Shown: piece after piece, positions 35,499 through 44,650 of the stretch
How positions within the stretch are numbered: the first letter of the stretch is position 1
Layout of the letters: the number at the start of each line of letters is the position of its first letter
Source of the DNA: JALJPB01 sp034111045
Lineage (GTDB): Bacteria; Pseudomonadota; Gammaproteobacteria; Enterobacterales; Alteromonadaceae
Length of the DNA: 64,000 bases
NCBI GenBank assembly: GCA_034111045.1
Contig: JAWUYA010000016.1
Coordinates: forward strand, 1 to 64,000
Reading direction: 5' to 3'
Translations under genes and position numbers: made by a program
The notes under the pieces: generated by a model
What the model was told of the DNA's origin: nothing
The model's database searches: none
Seen by the model: only the letters and a program-made list of their open reading frames with translations

Positions 35499-35783
35499 TA
35501 TGTGTTTCCTTACCTATCAATTTATTTTTTTGGTCGAAAATATATTGAGACCATTATCGCCGATCCCTTCCAATGTTATATCTGCTAAAAATCTTCACAA
35601 CAAGTCGCTTATCAAAACGCTCTGATAATTCTAATTTATCAGACGAGTTTAACGAGTCAACAATATAAATTCTACTCGCTAAAGCAGCAATAATATTGAC
35701 ATGATTTTCAGAGGTCTGTTCATAAGCTTCGGCTACGAAAAATGAGAAGTCGCTCTTTTGCGATACTCAATTGGAATAGAAAC
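35499..35783. other. Spacer after ole cluster with a start-less open frame
   Basis: On the minus strand, right after the thioesterase stop, 70 codons are open (35766 to 35554) but with no usable start codon. The frame reads naturally (DFSFFVAEAYEQTSENH, then IIAALASRIYIVDSL, then ELSERFDKRLVVKIF). It may be the remains of a gene; nothing else was seen here. Confidence 0.4.
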
Positions 35784-36185
35784 TTATCCTTGCTGCATTG
35801 GCGTTAATATTTCATCAGGGATAGGTTGCAAACGTTTATCTTTATCTAAACACACCATTTCTATCTCGCCAATAACCGCCGGTTTTTTAGCATTAGGTCG
35901 CCACACTTCTTGTCGCCACAAGGTTTTATACTTGCCATCGAGTTGATAAGAGGTTCGAATATCGCAAATTTCAGCAAACTCAACGCCATCTTGAAAGATC
36001 ATGTTGGCTTTATACACAGCTAAACCTAAGCCTTTTTCTGTCCAGAGTTTAGCCAGGCGCTCGCTATCGATAACATGTTCACGAGCACGCTCGAAGTATT
36101 TCAAAAAATTAGGATGATAAACCACACCTGAATGATCGGTATCTTCATAATAAATCTGTACCGGGTGATGATAAATTTTACTCAT
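35784..36185 (-). CDS. Hotdog-fold acyl-CoA thioesterase, YbgC/4HBT family, in ole operon
   Basis: A 133-residue single hotdog domain. The catalytic segment YYEDTDHSGVVYHPNFLKYF contains the conserved Asp (Asp17, the second Asp of EDTD) of the 4-hydroxybenzoyl-CoA/YbgC thioesterase group. The start lies inside the 3' end of oleD (8-base overlap), so it is co-translated with the olefin genes. Hydrolysis of acyl-CoA or beta-ketoacyl-CoA, either to clear stalled OleA intermediates or to control precursor supply, is a reasonable inference. Free-standing YbgC proteins usually go with tol-pal genes, so this is a paralogue in a new setting. Confidence 0.88.
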   Translation of the reverse strand: MSKIYHHPVQIYYEDTDHSGVVYHPNFLKYFERAREHVIDSERLAKLWTEKGLGLAVYKANMIFQDGVEFAEICDIRTSYQLDGKYKTLWRQEVWRPNAKKPAVIGEIEMVCLDKDKRLQPIPDEILTPMQQG

Positions 36186-37257
36186 GGTTCTTTCTACTTG
36201 TGTTGCCTTGTTTTGATAACGATGATTTTAGCGCCTGCATGCCTTGCTCGATGGTTATAAGTGGTTGATAACCTAAATCATTTTTTGCTGCATCAATAGT
36301 AAAGTAATGACTGGTTGATAATTGTCGAGCCACAAAACGTGTCATCATCGGCTCTTCTTTTTTAGCGATAAGGTGATAAACCCATTCGAGCAAAGCTCCT
36401 ACGCCATAGGCTAAGAACGTAGGCATTCGTTTGGTTACTGGTGGCATATCAACACAGGCTAAAATATTATTGAGCATATTGGCCATGGTAATTGGCTGAT
36501 CATTGCTAATAAAGTAGCTTTTTCCTGCGCATTGGGTCTCTGTTTTAAGTAGATTTACGCCAGCTAAAATATGAGCGTAAGCGGCATTATCAATATAAAT
36601 AGTATCAACAAGCTTATCTGTTTTCCCTAGTAGCTTTAACCGCCCAGCTTTTGCCCGTTCAATGACTCTTGGAACTAAATGTGGATCTTCAGGGCCCCAA
36701 ATCAAGTGTGGCCTTAGAGCTACTGTTTTCAAATATTCACTATTGGCATTAAGCATCATTTGCTCAGCAATGGCTTTTGATTCGGCATAATAGTTAAGAA
36801 AATGTTCAGCGTAAGGCTGAGATTCATCAATGCCAGCTTCATCTACTCCGGCAAAGGTGACACTGGGAGTACTGGTATAAACGATATGCTTAATAGCAAG
36901 CGCATTACAGGCTTCAATGATATTTGCAGCTCCATCAACATTGGGTCGATAATAATCACTTTTACTGCCCCAGATCCCCGCTTTTGATGCTACATGAAAA
37001 ACCAAATCACAGCCTTGCATCGCCGTTTTAAGCTTTTCTAGGTGACAAATATCGCCTTGTACCATATTAACGCCCATCTGCTCTAACTCAGGATAACTGC
37101 CTCTGGCAAAACCGGTGACCTTGATGTCAGCTGAGCGCATCATGGTACAAAGGGCTTTACCTAAAAAGCCGCCAGCCCCGGTAACAAAGACATGAGTAAC
37201 GTTATCAGCCAATGCAGCTAAAGCGTTTGCTAAAGGTGAGCTTTGTAAAATAGTCAT
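36178..37257 (-). CDS. oleD: 2-alkyl-3-oxoalkanoate reductase OleD
   Basis: A 359-residue extended short-chain dehydrogenase. The NAD(P)-binding motif TGAGGFLG is at 26-33 and the catalytic Tyr-Lys pair in YYAESK (Tyr157, Lys161), with STPSV supplying the Ser/Thr. OleD reduces the 2-alkyl-3-ketoacid made by OleA to a 2-alkyl-3-hydroxyacid using NADPH. The 87-base gap to oleC is largely filled by a hexanucleotide repeat, unlike the tight joins elsewhere in the cluster. Confidence 0.93.
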   Translation of the reverse strand: MTILQSSPLANALAALADNVTHVFVTGAGGFLGKALCTMMRSADIKVTGFARGSYPELEQMGVNMVQGDICHLEKLKTAMQGCDLVFHVASKAGIWGSKSDYYRPNVDGAANIIEACNALAIKHIVYTSTPSVTFAGVDEAGIDESQPYAEHFLNYYAESKAIAEQMMLNANSEYLKTVALRPHLIWGPEDPHLVPRVIERAKAGRLKLLGKTDKLVDTIYIDNAAYAHILAGVNLLKTETQCAGKSYFISNDQPITMANMLNNILACVDMPPVTKRMPTFLAYGVGALLEWVYHLIAKKEEPMMTRFVARQLSTSHYFTIDAAKNDLGYQPLITIEQGMQALKSSLSKQGNTSRKNHE

Positions 37258-37278
37258 GAACGTCTGCCTTATTTTCTT

Positions 37279-37329
<51 letters not shown>

Positions 37330-37344
37330 TTAAGTACCAGACCA

Positions 37345-39129
37345 CTAGCGAACCATTCTTTGTGCCCAAACCGCTAATTTTTCTCTAAATATTTTGGCAT
37401 TATGGCGAATATCAACGGGGAAATTAGGATGAATGAGAAAATCATTAATAGTTAGCGTTTGTTGATGAGCAGAGCCAATTTTTTTAAGCTCATCAAACAA
37501 TTGTTGTTGGGCTTGTTTACTATCAATACCATAACCTTTATTGAGTTCAACACACAATAAAGGTTTGCTCACACCTTGCACTTCAACAGCGACTAACGCA
37601 CTACGTTTAACCGCTTTATGAGTATTAAAAATACGCTCACAGGGAATAGAGAACAGGGTATGATTAGCTGTTTCAACACGATGTGCTTTACGTCCACACA
37701 TCCATAACAGCCCGTTTTCATCAAGATAACCTAAATCGCCCATACGGTGGCGACATTCAACTCCGTCTTCATTAGTAGCCTTAACAGCGAAATCACTAGC
37801 GATAATTTTAGCTTTTTCTGTGGCTTTAGGACGTTGGTAATATGCTTGGCTCACCATATCACCTTTAACAACAATTTCACCAATGGTGTTAACTGGCAAA
37901 GCTAAATTATCATGCCAGTGAACTATCACTTCTTCGGTGATAGCAATAATGGCAATATCGACGCCTTTAATCGGTAAACCCACACAAATACCACCGCCAT
38001 TATCAGTTATCTCTGAGGTGGTTAATAACGCTTTACTGCCAATTTTAGTCAGTGGTAGCGATTCTGTTGCCCCGTAAGAACTTAATACTTCAACATCGGC
38101 ATTGAGCATTTGACTGAAACATTCAATGGCAGATAACGTTGCTGGAGCGCCTGCTGAGATCACTCGTTTTAAACTCGGTAGTGTGTGATGCAAACCCTTA
38201 GCCGTTTTACTTACATGAGTTATTTTAGTCCCGGCTTGTCCAAGGACCTCAATCAGCGCAGGATTGGCAAATAAATTACTGCATTGATATTTTTCAATAG
38301 CAGCAAAAATAAAATCGGGGTTCGCTGTTATGGGTTGACTGGCATCCATATCAGGAATAATGGATGCCATACCTAACGCAGGACCGAACAATGAAAATAG
38401 CGGAAACGTTGCTAAGTCTCGCTCTCCGGCAACAATGCCATAATCATTTTTTAAGGCGCTGATTTGTGCTTCAAACATTTTGTGACTATAAACAACGCCT
38501 TTGGGAATACCGGTACTACCACTGGTAAACAGTATCGCTGCCATTTCATTCTCGGCTAATTTCACCATAGGATATGGCTGATCAGTCTTATTGACAGTTT
38601 TAAGAAGTTGACCAAGGCTGACCCCCCCAAATAAACCAGTCCCAAAAAAACGAATACCGCCAACGGTGAGCAAAAATTTAACGCTTTTTTTACCCCAAGA
38701 AAAGAGCTGACGGGCAATATGAGCTTTTGGTATGCCGATAAAGGCATCGGGAGCAGACTCAGCAAAACATTGTTTAAGATTTTTAACGCCCATCCCTGGA
38801 TCAACCAAAATAGGTACAATTCCGGCTTTGAATAAGGCAAAAGTTAAGGCAAAAAATTCAATGCTGGGCGTTACCATTAGCACGGCTTTCATGCCTCGTT
38901 TAATGCCATAGTCATTAAGTGCAAAAGCAATTTCATCACTTTTGGTATTTAACTCACTAAAATTAATTTCTTGATAGTGCAGCGTTTTAGCCAATGAAAA
39001 CCCTTGGCGCTGATATTGTTGGACCGCAACAGCTAATGAGTTGGGACTCTCTATAGCCGCGTGTTGCAGATGGTGAGACAAATTAGCCGTAGTAATACCG
39101 CTATTTTTTGCCCCCTTGGTTTTAGTCAT
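37345..39129 (-). CDS. oleC: Beta-lactone synthetase OleC (AMP-forming ligase family)
   Basis: A 594-residue acyl-adenylate-forming enzyme. The ATP-binding P-loop FTSGSTGIPKG is at 201-211, with the A5 motif SSYGATES and the A7 motif MGDLGYLDENG. OleC converts the OleD product to a beta-lactone with ATP, despite its family resemblance to acyl-CoA ligases. The start overlaps the oleB stop by eight bases. The final lysine region is present (HNAKIFREKLAVW). Confidence 0.93.
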   Translation of the reverse strand: MTKTKGAKNSGITTANLSHHLQHAAIESPNSLAVAVQQYQRQGFSLAKTLHYQEINFSELNTKSDEIAFALNDYGIKRGMKAVLMVTPSIEFFALTFALFKAGIVPILVDPGMGVKNLKQCFAESAPDAFIGIPKAHIARQLFSWGKKSVKFLLTVGGIRFFGTGLFGGVSLGQLLKTVNKTDQPYPMVKLAENEMAAILFTSGSTGIPKGVVYSHKMFEAQISALKNDYGIVAGERDLATFPLFSLFGPALGMASIIPDMDASQPITANPDFIFAAIEKYQCSNLFANPALIEVLGQAGTKITHVSKTAKGLHHTLPSLKRVISAGAPATLSAIECFSQMLNADVEVLSSYGATESLPLTKIGSKALLTTSEITDNGGGICVGLPIKGVDIAIIAITEEVIVHWHDNLALPVNTIGEIVVKGDMVSQAYYQRPKATEKAKIIASDFAVKATNEDGVECRHRMGDLGYLDENGLLWMCGRKAHRVETANHTLFSIPCERIFNTHKAVKRSALVAVEVQGVSKPLLCVELNKGYGIDSKQAQQQLFDELKKIGSAHQQTLTINDFLIHPNFPVDIRHNAKIFREKLAVWAQRMVR

Positions 39130-40054
39130 TTTTAGTGTCAGTTATAGTGGTACTTACCGTACCAGCTTGATTTTTGTTAATAAAGTTTGTTACTAATGGC
39201 ACCACTTCATCTCTGGCATCTTCTAAAATATAATGACCACAATCGTCAAAGGCATGCACTTGAGCTTGTGGGAATTTCTCCTGCCATACTGCTAAAAAAT
39301 GTTGATCAAAAACAAAGTCTTTTAAGCCCCAACAAATTATCATAGGTAGCTTGGTGAACTGGGGTAAGCTATTTTCAATATCGCTGACTAGTTGGTAGTT
39401 TCTATCATGGGGTTTTAGTGGGATATCTTGAATGAAACGGAGTGTTGAAATGCGATTTTTCCATGAATTAAACGGTGCAACGTAGGCTTGGCGAATATCT
39501 TTTGTCATTGCTTTGCGCTTAACACCAATAATAGAAGCTATGCTAGAAAAAGCGTTAAAACCGCGAACTAAAATAGTGCCTAACATGGTATTTCTGCCAA
39601 TAACTAATGGTAAAGGCAATGGCTTACTTTTAGGTAAATGAAACGCAGCGGTATTTAAAATCACTAATTTTTTGATGCGCTCGGGATAACGAGCAGCATA
39701 ACCCATGCCGATCATGCCACCCCAGTCGTGAACAATTAGCGTTATATTTTTATCAATGGCTAAATGATCAAGCAAGGCTTCAAGATCGTCAATGCGGCTG
39801 GATAAGGTATAATCATAGTCGTCGTCATCGGGTTTATCCGATAAACCACAACCAATATGATCTGGCACAATGCATTGATGTGATGTACTGAGTGTTTTGA
39901 TTAAGTGACGATAATAAAACGACCAACTTGGGTTACCATGAACCATGACAACTGGCTCACCGTGACCTTCATTAACATAATGATATTGTTGGCCATTTCT
40001 ATCGAGAAAGTGACGTTCAAAAGGGAATAAAGTCGCTAAGTTATCATCCAACAT
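39122..40054 (-). CDS. oleB: Beta-lactone decarboxylase OleB (haloalkane dehalogenase fold)
   Basis: A 310-residue alpha/beta hydrolase. The nucleophile Asp110 lies in VHDWGG, the oxyanion motif is HGNPSWSF (39-46), and the catalytic His274 is in DDCGHYILED. It decarboxylates the OleC beta-lactone to a cis-olefin. It lies 66 bases downstream of oleA and overlaps oleC. In some bacteria oleB and oleC are fused; here they are separate but coupled. Confidence 0.93.
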   Translation of the reverse strand: MLDDNLATLFPFERHFLDRNGQQYHYVNEGHGEPVVMVHGNPSWSFYYRHLIKTLSTSHQCIVPDHIGCGLSDKPDDDDYDYTLSSRIDDLEALLDHLAIDKNITLIVHDWGGMIGMGYAARYPERIKKLVILNTAAFHLPKSKPLPLPLVIGRNTMLGTILVRGFNAFSSIASIIGVKRKAMTKDIRQAYVAPFNSWKNRISTLRFIQDIPLKPHDRNYQLVSDIENSLPQFTKLPMIICWGLKDFVFDQHFLAVWQEKFPQAQVHAFDDCGHYILEDARDEVVPLVTNFINKNQAGTVSTTITDTKND

Positions 40055-40120
40055 TGTGCTGCCCTGTATTGAATTAAATGCATGTAAAAAATAAAAGTTG
40101 GGTTTGATCTAAGTGTTAAC

Positions 40121-41170
40121 TTACCACTTAAGTCCTAACATCATGCAATTTAGGCCGCTACCTATGCCTAAGAAACTTACGTTATCCCCTTTTTTTAAAA
40201 ATCCTTGATCATGGGCCATGGCAGCGGTTACCGGTAAAGAAACCGTTCCCATATTACCTAATAGCTCATAGGTGGGGTATTCTTTGTACTCAGGAATATT
40301 GAGTGCTGTGAGCACTTTTTTTTGATTGGCTGCACCCACTTGATGACAAATCACTTTATCAACTTGTTCGATCATCCAATCACGCTGTTCTAAAAAATGC
40401 TCCCAGGTATCTTTTGCCAGTGACACCCCTTCTTTGAGTAAGGTAACCGCATCAGTGCGCATAAATTCACGAAACAATTGAGGTCCAACTTCTTTTAGGC
40501 CCCATTGACATAAACCATTGTGCTCAGGAGCGGATAAGTGACTCGCCCCTAATAATTGATGATTACGTGCTGTTGTTAAGTCTAGGCTCCCATCAGTCAA
40601 TAAAATGGCCACCGCACCACTACCACCGGTAAGCGTTGCTAGTGATTGCGCATAATTTTGCATGCTAGGGTCTGCCAGCATATCATCAATGGTGACATCA
40701 ACGATATGGCGAGCTGACTCACAAGAAACCACTAAACCCGCTTTAATTTGTCCTAACTCAATACGATTGGCAATATCTAAAATACCCGACAAAGCCCCTA
40801 AACAGGCATTCGAGATATCATAAATTGCGGTCTCTTTTGATACCCCTAATTTTGCGGCAATACGGCAAGCTGTAGCAGGCTCGTGTTGATCACGGCAAAC
40901 ACCAGTATAAACCACAGCGCCTAAATCACCGACACAGATCCCTGTTTCTTTGATTGCTTTTTCAGCGGCAGCTAAGGCGCCGTCTGACAAAATATGTTCT
41001 TTTGGCCACCAACGACGCTCTACTATACCTGTTAAAGCGGCAAGCTGACCCATAGGTATACGATACTTCTGATACAAAGGAGCTAATCGAGACTCTAATG
41101 AATTACTAGTGACAACTTCGGGCGCTAATTCGTAGGCTAGGCTGTTAATAAAAACGCGGGTATATTTCAT
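40121..41170 (-). CDS. oleA: Acyl-CoA condensing thiolase OleA
   Basis: A 349-residue thiolase-superfamily enzyme. The catalytic triad is Cys123 (ISNACLGAL), His276 (VICHQVGAAN) and Asn306 (LLGNMGTVS). Glu97 in CRDQHEPAT matches the glutamate that OleA uses for the non-decarboxylative Claisen condensation, which separates it from FabH. It joins two fatty acyl-CoAs head to head into a 2-alkyl-3-ketoacid. It is the first gene of the ole operon, with a 430-base upstream region holding two palindromes. In Shewanella and Colwellia this pathway is known to give polyunsaturated long-chain alkenes. Confidence 0.95.
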   Translation of the reverse strand: MKYTRVFINSLAYELAPEVVTSNSLESRLAPLYQKYRIPMGQLAALTGIVERRWWPKEHILSDGALAAAEKAIKETGICVGDLGAVVYTGVCRDQHEPATACRIAAKLGVSKETAIYDISNACLGALSGILDIANRIELGQIKAGLVVSCESARHIVDVTIDDMLADPSMQNYAQSLATLTGGSGAVAILLTDGSLDLTTARNHQLLGASHLSAPEHNGLCQWGLKEVGPQLFREFMRTDAVTLLKEGVSLAKDTWEHFLEQRDWMIEQVDKVICHQVGAANQKKVLTALNIPEYKEYPTYELLGNMGTVSLPVTAAMAHDQGFLKKGDNVSFLGIGSGLNCMMLGLKW

Positions 41171-41599
41171 GTATAAGGTTAACTTTCTCGTTTGCAGGCA
41201 ATCAAGATTCAGTTTACATTACTGACAAGTGGCCTAATTTAAATGACTAATAATTTATAGGCCGTCATTTGACCAAGAAAAGGCGCATCATTCAACATAA
41301 ATGATGCTTGAACAATAAAAAACAGCAAAAAATTTGCCGAATTACAATCAAAAACCAAGTAAAAAAAAGTCTGACTAAAAAAAACTTTACAATATATAAC
41401 ATCAAGTTAAATTTATATTATGCAATGGAATTATTAATTTACTCGGTAATAGTCTTTTTTGTAGATTTTTTGTAAACAGGTGGTGGCGCAATATTCGTCT
41501 CATGACGACTCAACCATGATGCTAGCAGAAAGTCGACAGTCAGTGGCTAATTTAATACCTCATTACCCAGTCGCTAAAGATCAGTACCATAGCTAAAGA
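41171..41599. other. oleA upstream region with two palindromes
   Basis: No gene was seen. GGCCTA (41231-41236) pairs with TAGGCC (41258-41263), and GCATCATT (41285-41292) with AATGATGC (41300-41307). Both lie 60-140 bases before the oleA ATG and may be operators or leader hairpins. The part next to the LysR gene holds two copies of gctaaagat. Confidence 0.5.
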
Positions 41600-42544
41600 T
41601 TAAGTCATCGCACTTTTATCCAGCTCATTTTGTAACAACTTCCTGCCATTGGTCTCAATATGTTTTAAAAAGGCAGAAGCGATTAACGTAGGGCGTTTAG
41701 ATGTTAACCACAGAAAAAACCAATGAGAGTCTATCGGTAATTCTTTTACCGGCAAACGGACTAATCCACTTTGACCGCCATAGGTAAGAGTGTGAGCAGA
41801 AATAATAGAGATCCCTAATTTAGACATAACCGCATGTTTAATCGCCTCATTACTTTCAATGGTCATTTTTATCTTTAGCTGCAACTGATGCTGTTTAAAC
41901 AAGTCCTCAATAGCATAACGAGTACCAGAGCCTTTTTCTCGCATTAAAAATGGCTCATTACACAGATCTGACAAACTAATCGATTGCTGCTTTCCTAGCG
42001 GGTGATCTTCATGGGCAATAGCCACCAAAGGGTTCTCTAAAAATTCGAGGCTTTGTACCTCAATATCTTGAGGCGGATGACTAAAGACATAAAAATCATC
42101 TATTCCTTGTTTCATCCGTTCAATGGTTTTTTCTCTATTGCCAATCGTTAACTGGATATCAATATCAGGAAATTGCTCACAAAATGGTCCTAAAAGATGA
42201 GGAATGAAGTACTTAGAGGTAGTCACCACAGCTAGGCGTAATGTACCCGGCTTAAACTTACGTAGATTACCTAATCTCATATCTAAACGAGCAAAACTAT
42301 CAAGTACTTCAACAGCCGTTTTCACTAACTCTACACCAACTTCAGTAAAAACTAGTTGGCGGTTTATAAATTTATACAAAGGCTCACCGATTGCCTCACT
42401 GAGTTTTCGCATCTGAATTGACACTGTCGGTTGAGTTAAAAACAGCATTTTTGCTGCCTCATTAATACTGCCTTGATCATGTACGGCCAGTAAAATTTCA
42501 AGCTGTCTCATGGTGCCAATATGAGCATGAATACGTGATGGCAT
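41600..42544 (-). CDS. LysR-family regulator, CbbR-like, next to bicarbonate transporter
   Basis: A 314-residue LysR regulator: winged helix at about 10-70 (MRQLEILLAVHDQGSINEAA, then LTQPTVSIQMRKL), then a periplasmic-binding-type effector domain from about 98. The HTH resembles CbbR/CmpR regulators of carbon fixation and inorganic carbon uptake. It is divergent from a SulP transporter gene, with a run of operator-like half-sites between them, so control of that gene is likely. It is on the same strand as oleA, upstream of it, but separated by 430 bases. Confidence 0.88.
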   Translation of the reverse strand: MPSRIHAHIGTMRQLEILLAVHDQGSINEAAKMLFLTQPTVSIQMRKLSEAIGEPLYKFINRQLVFTEVGVELVKTAVEVLDSFARLDMRLGNLRKFKPGTLRLAVVTTSKYFIPHLLGPFCEQFPDIDIQLTIGNREKTIERMKQGIDDFYVFSHPPQDIEVQSLEFLENPLVAIAHEDHPLGKQQSISLSDLCNEPFLMREKGSGTRYAIEDLFKQHQLQLKIKMTIESNEAIKHAVMSKLGISIISAHTLTYGGQSGLVRLPVKELPIDSHWFFLWLTSKRPTLIASAFLKHIETNGRKLLQNELDKSAMT

Positions 42545-42911
42545 AATAACTCCTTGACAGTTTGTCTAACCCGTCGTGTTTTTTAACCACAACATTTTTT
42601 CTTCTCATTTCAGTTCAACAACATAACTTCACTTCACTTCAACATTGCGAAAATACCAAAGTTCAGGTTAGTTATATAGATAATAATCTATATCTATATT
42701 AGATAATATCTATTTTTATCTATTGTGATTGTTTGTCATACTCTACCCATCTGAAGAGTAGGCAACCATTAACCGCACATAAATTAGTTTAGCTAGCAAA
42801 TAGAGTTATTTAACTCAGTGCCTTAAAGCACAGTTCAACACTCAGATTTGAGGGACAAAAAGAATATTATAACAGCCCCGAACTATCCATTTTAAATTAG
42901 GGATTTAGCTT
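42545..42911. other. Divergent LysR / sulP control region
   Basis: No gene was seen. The middle holds the array of TAGAT/ATCTA half-sites listed separately. Nearer the LysR gene lies a run of ttcac repeats (cttcacttcacttcaac). Both promoters must be here. Confidence 0.5.
42676..42722. promoter_or_regulatory. Operator-like array of ATCTA half-sites
   Basis: ATAGAT-aata-ATCTAT (42676-42691) and TAGAT-aat-ATCTA (42700-42712) are perfect inverted repeats, their centres about 22 bases apart, close to two helical turns. More ATCTA half-sites stand at 42692-42696 and 42718-42722. The T-N11-A layout of LysR sites fits both. This is the probable binding array of the adjacent LysR protein. Confidence 0.6.
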
Positions 42912-44558
42912 TTGCTTGGCAATCGTTTTGAAAATATTAATGTTAAGGGTGATATATTCGGTGGTGTAACTACCGCTATCATCTCTTTACCCTTGGCGCT
43001 TGCCTTTGGTGTCGCCTCTGGAGCAGGCGCTGAGGCAGGGCTTTGGGGCGCAATTATGGTCGGTTTATTTGCCGCCATTTTTGGTGGTACAACCTCATTA
43101 ATTTCAGAGCCCACTGGCCCAATGACAGTGATCATGACAGCCGTATTAACCAGCATGATGGCTAAATACCCTGACACTGGCATGGCCATGTCATTTACAG
43201 TGGTGATGATGGCCGGCGCCTTTCAGGTGATTCTAGGCACACTCAAACTTGGAAAGTATGTCACCTTAATGCCGTACAGCGTAGTTTCAGGTTTTATGTC
43301 TGGCATTGGTGTTATTTTAATCATCTTACAATTATCACCCCTGCTAGGACATTCAGCGCCAACAGGCGGAGTACTCGGCACACTTTCAGCCCTACCCGAT
43401 ACCTTTTACATGATGAGTTTCAGTGAACTGCTTTTAGGTTTACTTACCTTAGCGGTATTAATTTACTTTCCTAAGCGGTATCGAAAATACCTACCCGCTC
43501 AATTGGTTGCGCTAGTTGCTGTTACTCTCCTCTCCTTGCTTTTATTTGATACGGACAGCATCCGCCGTATTGGTGAAATTCCCGCTGGTTTACCGACTTT
43601 AGTCATCCCACACTTTAATAGCGACATGTTTATCACTATGGTAATAGACGCCTTAGTACTCGGTACTTTAGGTTGTATTGATACCTTGCTAACGGCGGTT
43701 ATTGGCGATTCATTAACCCGTAAAGAGCATAACTCTGATAAAGAATTACGCGGCCAAGGCATTGCCAATATCATTTCAGGTTTATTTGGTGCCCTACCCG
43801 GTGCGGGGGCGACGATGGGAACGGTGACTAATATACAAGTAGGCGCCAAGTCACCTCTTTCAGGTATAATTAGGGCCGTTATTCTCGCACTGGTCGTGTT
43901 AGTCGCGGGTGAATTAACTGAGCCTATTCCAATGGCGGTGTTAGCTGGTATCGCCGTTTATGTCGGTGTAAAAATTCTCGATTGGAGCTTTATTCAACGG
44001 GCGCACAAAGTCAGCATGCAAGATACGGCAATCATGTATGGTGTCATGCTGTTGACTGTCTTTGTCGACTTAATTGCTGCGGTAGGCTTAGGTGTATTTA
44101 TCTCTAATATCATCATTATAGAAAAACTCAGTAAAGAGCAAGCAGACAAAATTAAAGCTATTAGTGATGGCGATGACAATCGGGTACCGTTGACCAGCGC
44201 TGAGCGTGCAATATTAGATAAAGCCGATGGTAAGCTGTTGTTTTTCTACTTATCTGGGCCGATGATTTTTAGTGTGTCAAAAGCGATATCACGCCAGCAC
44301 TCAAGTATTGCTGATTTCGAAGTGATGATTTTAGACTTAACCGATGTGCCAATGATTGATGTCACCGTTGGCCTTGCATTAGAGAATGCGATAAAAGATG
44401 CCTTAGAGGCTAATTGTGAAGTGTTTTTGTTATGTCCCAACCCACACACACGACAGCAATTAGAAAAATTCTATGTATTAAATTTGATCCCACAAGAGAA
44501 TCACTATTCCTTTAGAGAGCAAGCTTTGGAAGCTGCTCTTAGCCATCTTTCAAGGTGA
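42912..44558 (+). CDS. SulP-family anion transporter, BicA-like bicarbonate type (UUG start)
   Basis: A 548-residue SulP transporter with a polytopic membrane domain (about 1-410) and a C-terminal STAS domain (about 435-545, with VMILDLTDVPMIDVTVG). Conserved membrane parts are GVTTAIISLPLALAFGVASG and ISEPTGPMTVIMTA. The divergent CbbR-like regulator favours a bicarbonate-type role (sodium-dependent uptake as in cyanobacterial BicA) over sulfate. The start is a TTG at 42912 with AGGGA about ten bases upstream. Substrate is inferred. Confidence 0.85.
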   Translation: MLGNRFENINVKGDIFGGVTTAIISLPLALAFGVASGAGAEAGLWGAIMVGLFAAIFGGTTSLISEPTGPMTVIMTAVLTSMMAKYPDTGMAMSFTVVMMAGAFQVILGTLKLGKYVTLMPYSVVSGFMSGIGVILIILQLSPLLGHSAPTGGVLGTLSALPDTFYMMSFSELLLGLLTLAVLIYFPKRYRKYLPAQLVALVAVTLLSLLLFDTDSIRRIGEIPAGLPTLVIPHFNSDMFITMVIDALVLGTLGCIDTLLTAVIGDSLTRKEHNSDKELRGQGIANIISGLFGALPGAGATMGTVTNIQVGAKSPLSGIIRAVILALVVLVAGELTEPIPMAVLAGIAVYVGVKILDWSFIQRAHKVSMQDTAIMYGVMLLTVFVDLIAAVGLGVFISNIIIIEKLSKEQADKIKAISDGDDNRVPLTSAERAILDKADGKLLFFYLSGPMIFSVSKAISRQHSSIADFEVMILDLTDVPMIDVTVGLALENAIKDALEANCEVFLLCPNPHTRQQLEKFYVLNLIPQENHYSFREQALEAALSHLSR

Positions 44559-44650
44559 AATAATGGCCTGATAACGTTCAGTCGCAAGCCCCTAACCGAC
44601 AATAAATATCAGTTAACCCAAAGATAGATCTCTAGGTTTTGTCGCCAACA

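Noticed and set aside
35758..35946. + strand ORF of 62 codons
   Set aside because: It is opposite the thioesterase 3' end and has no features of a real protein.
40121..41170. FabH-type ketoacyl-ACP synthase III
   Set aside because: The conserved Glu97 and the oleBCD neighbours identify OleA.
42912..44558. Sulfate permease
   Set aside because: SulP family membership allows sulfate, but the CbbR-like divergent regulator points to bicarbonate; left open in the annotation.
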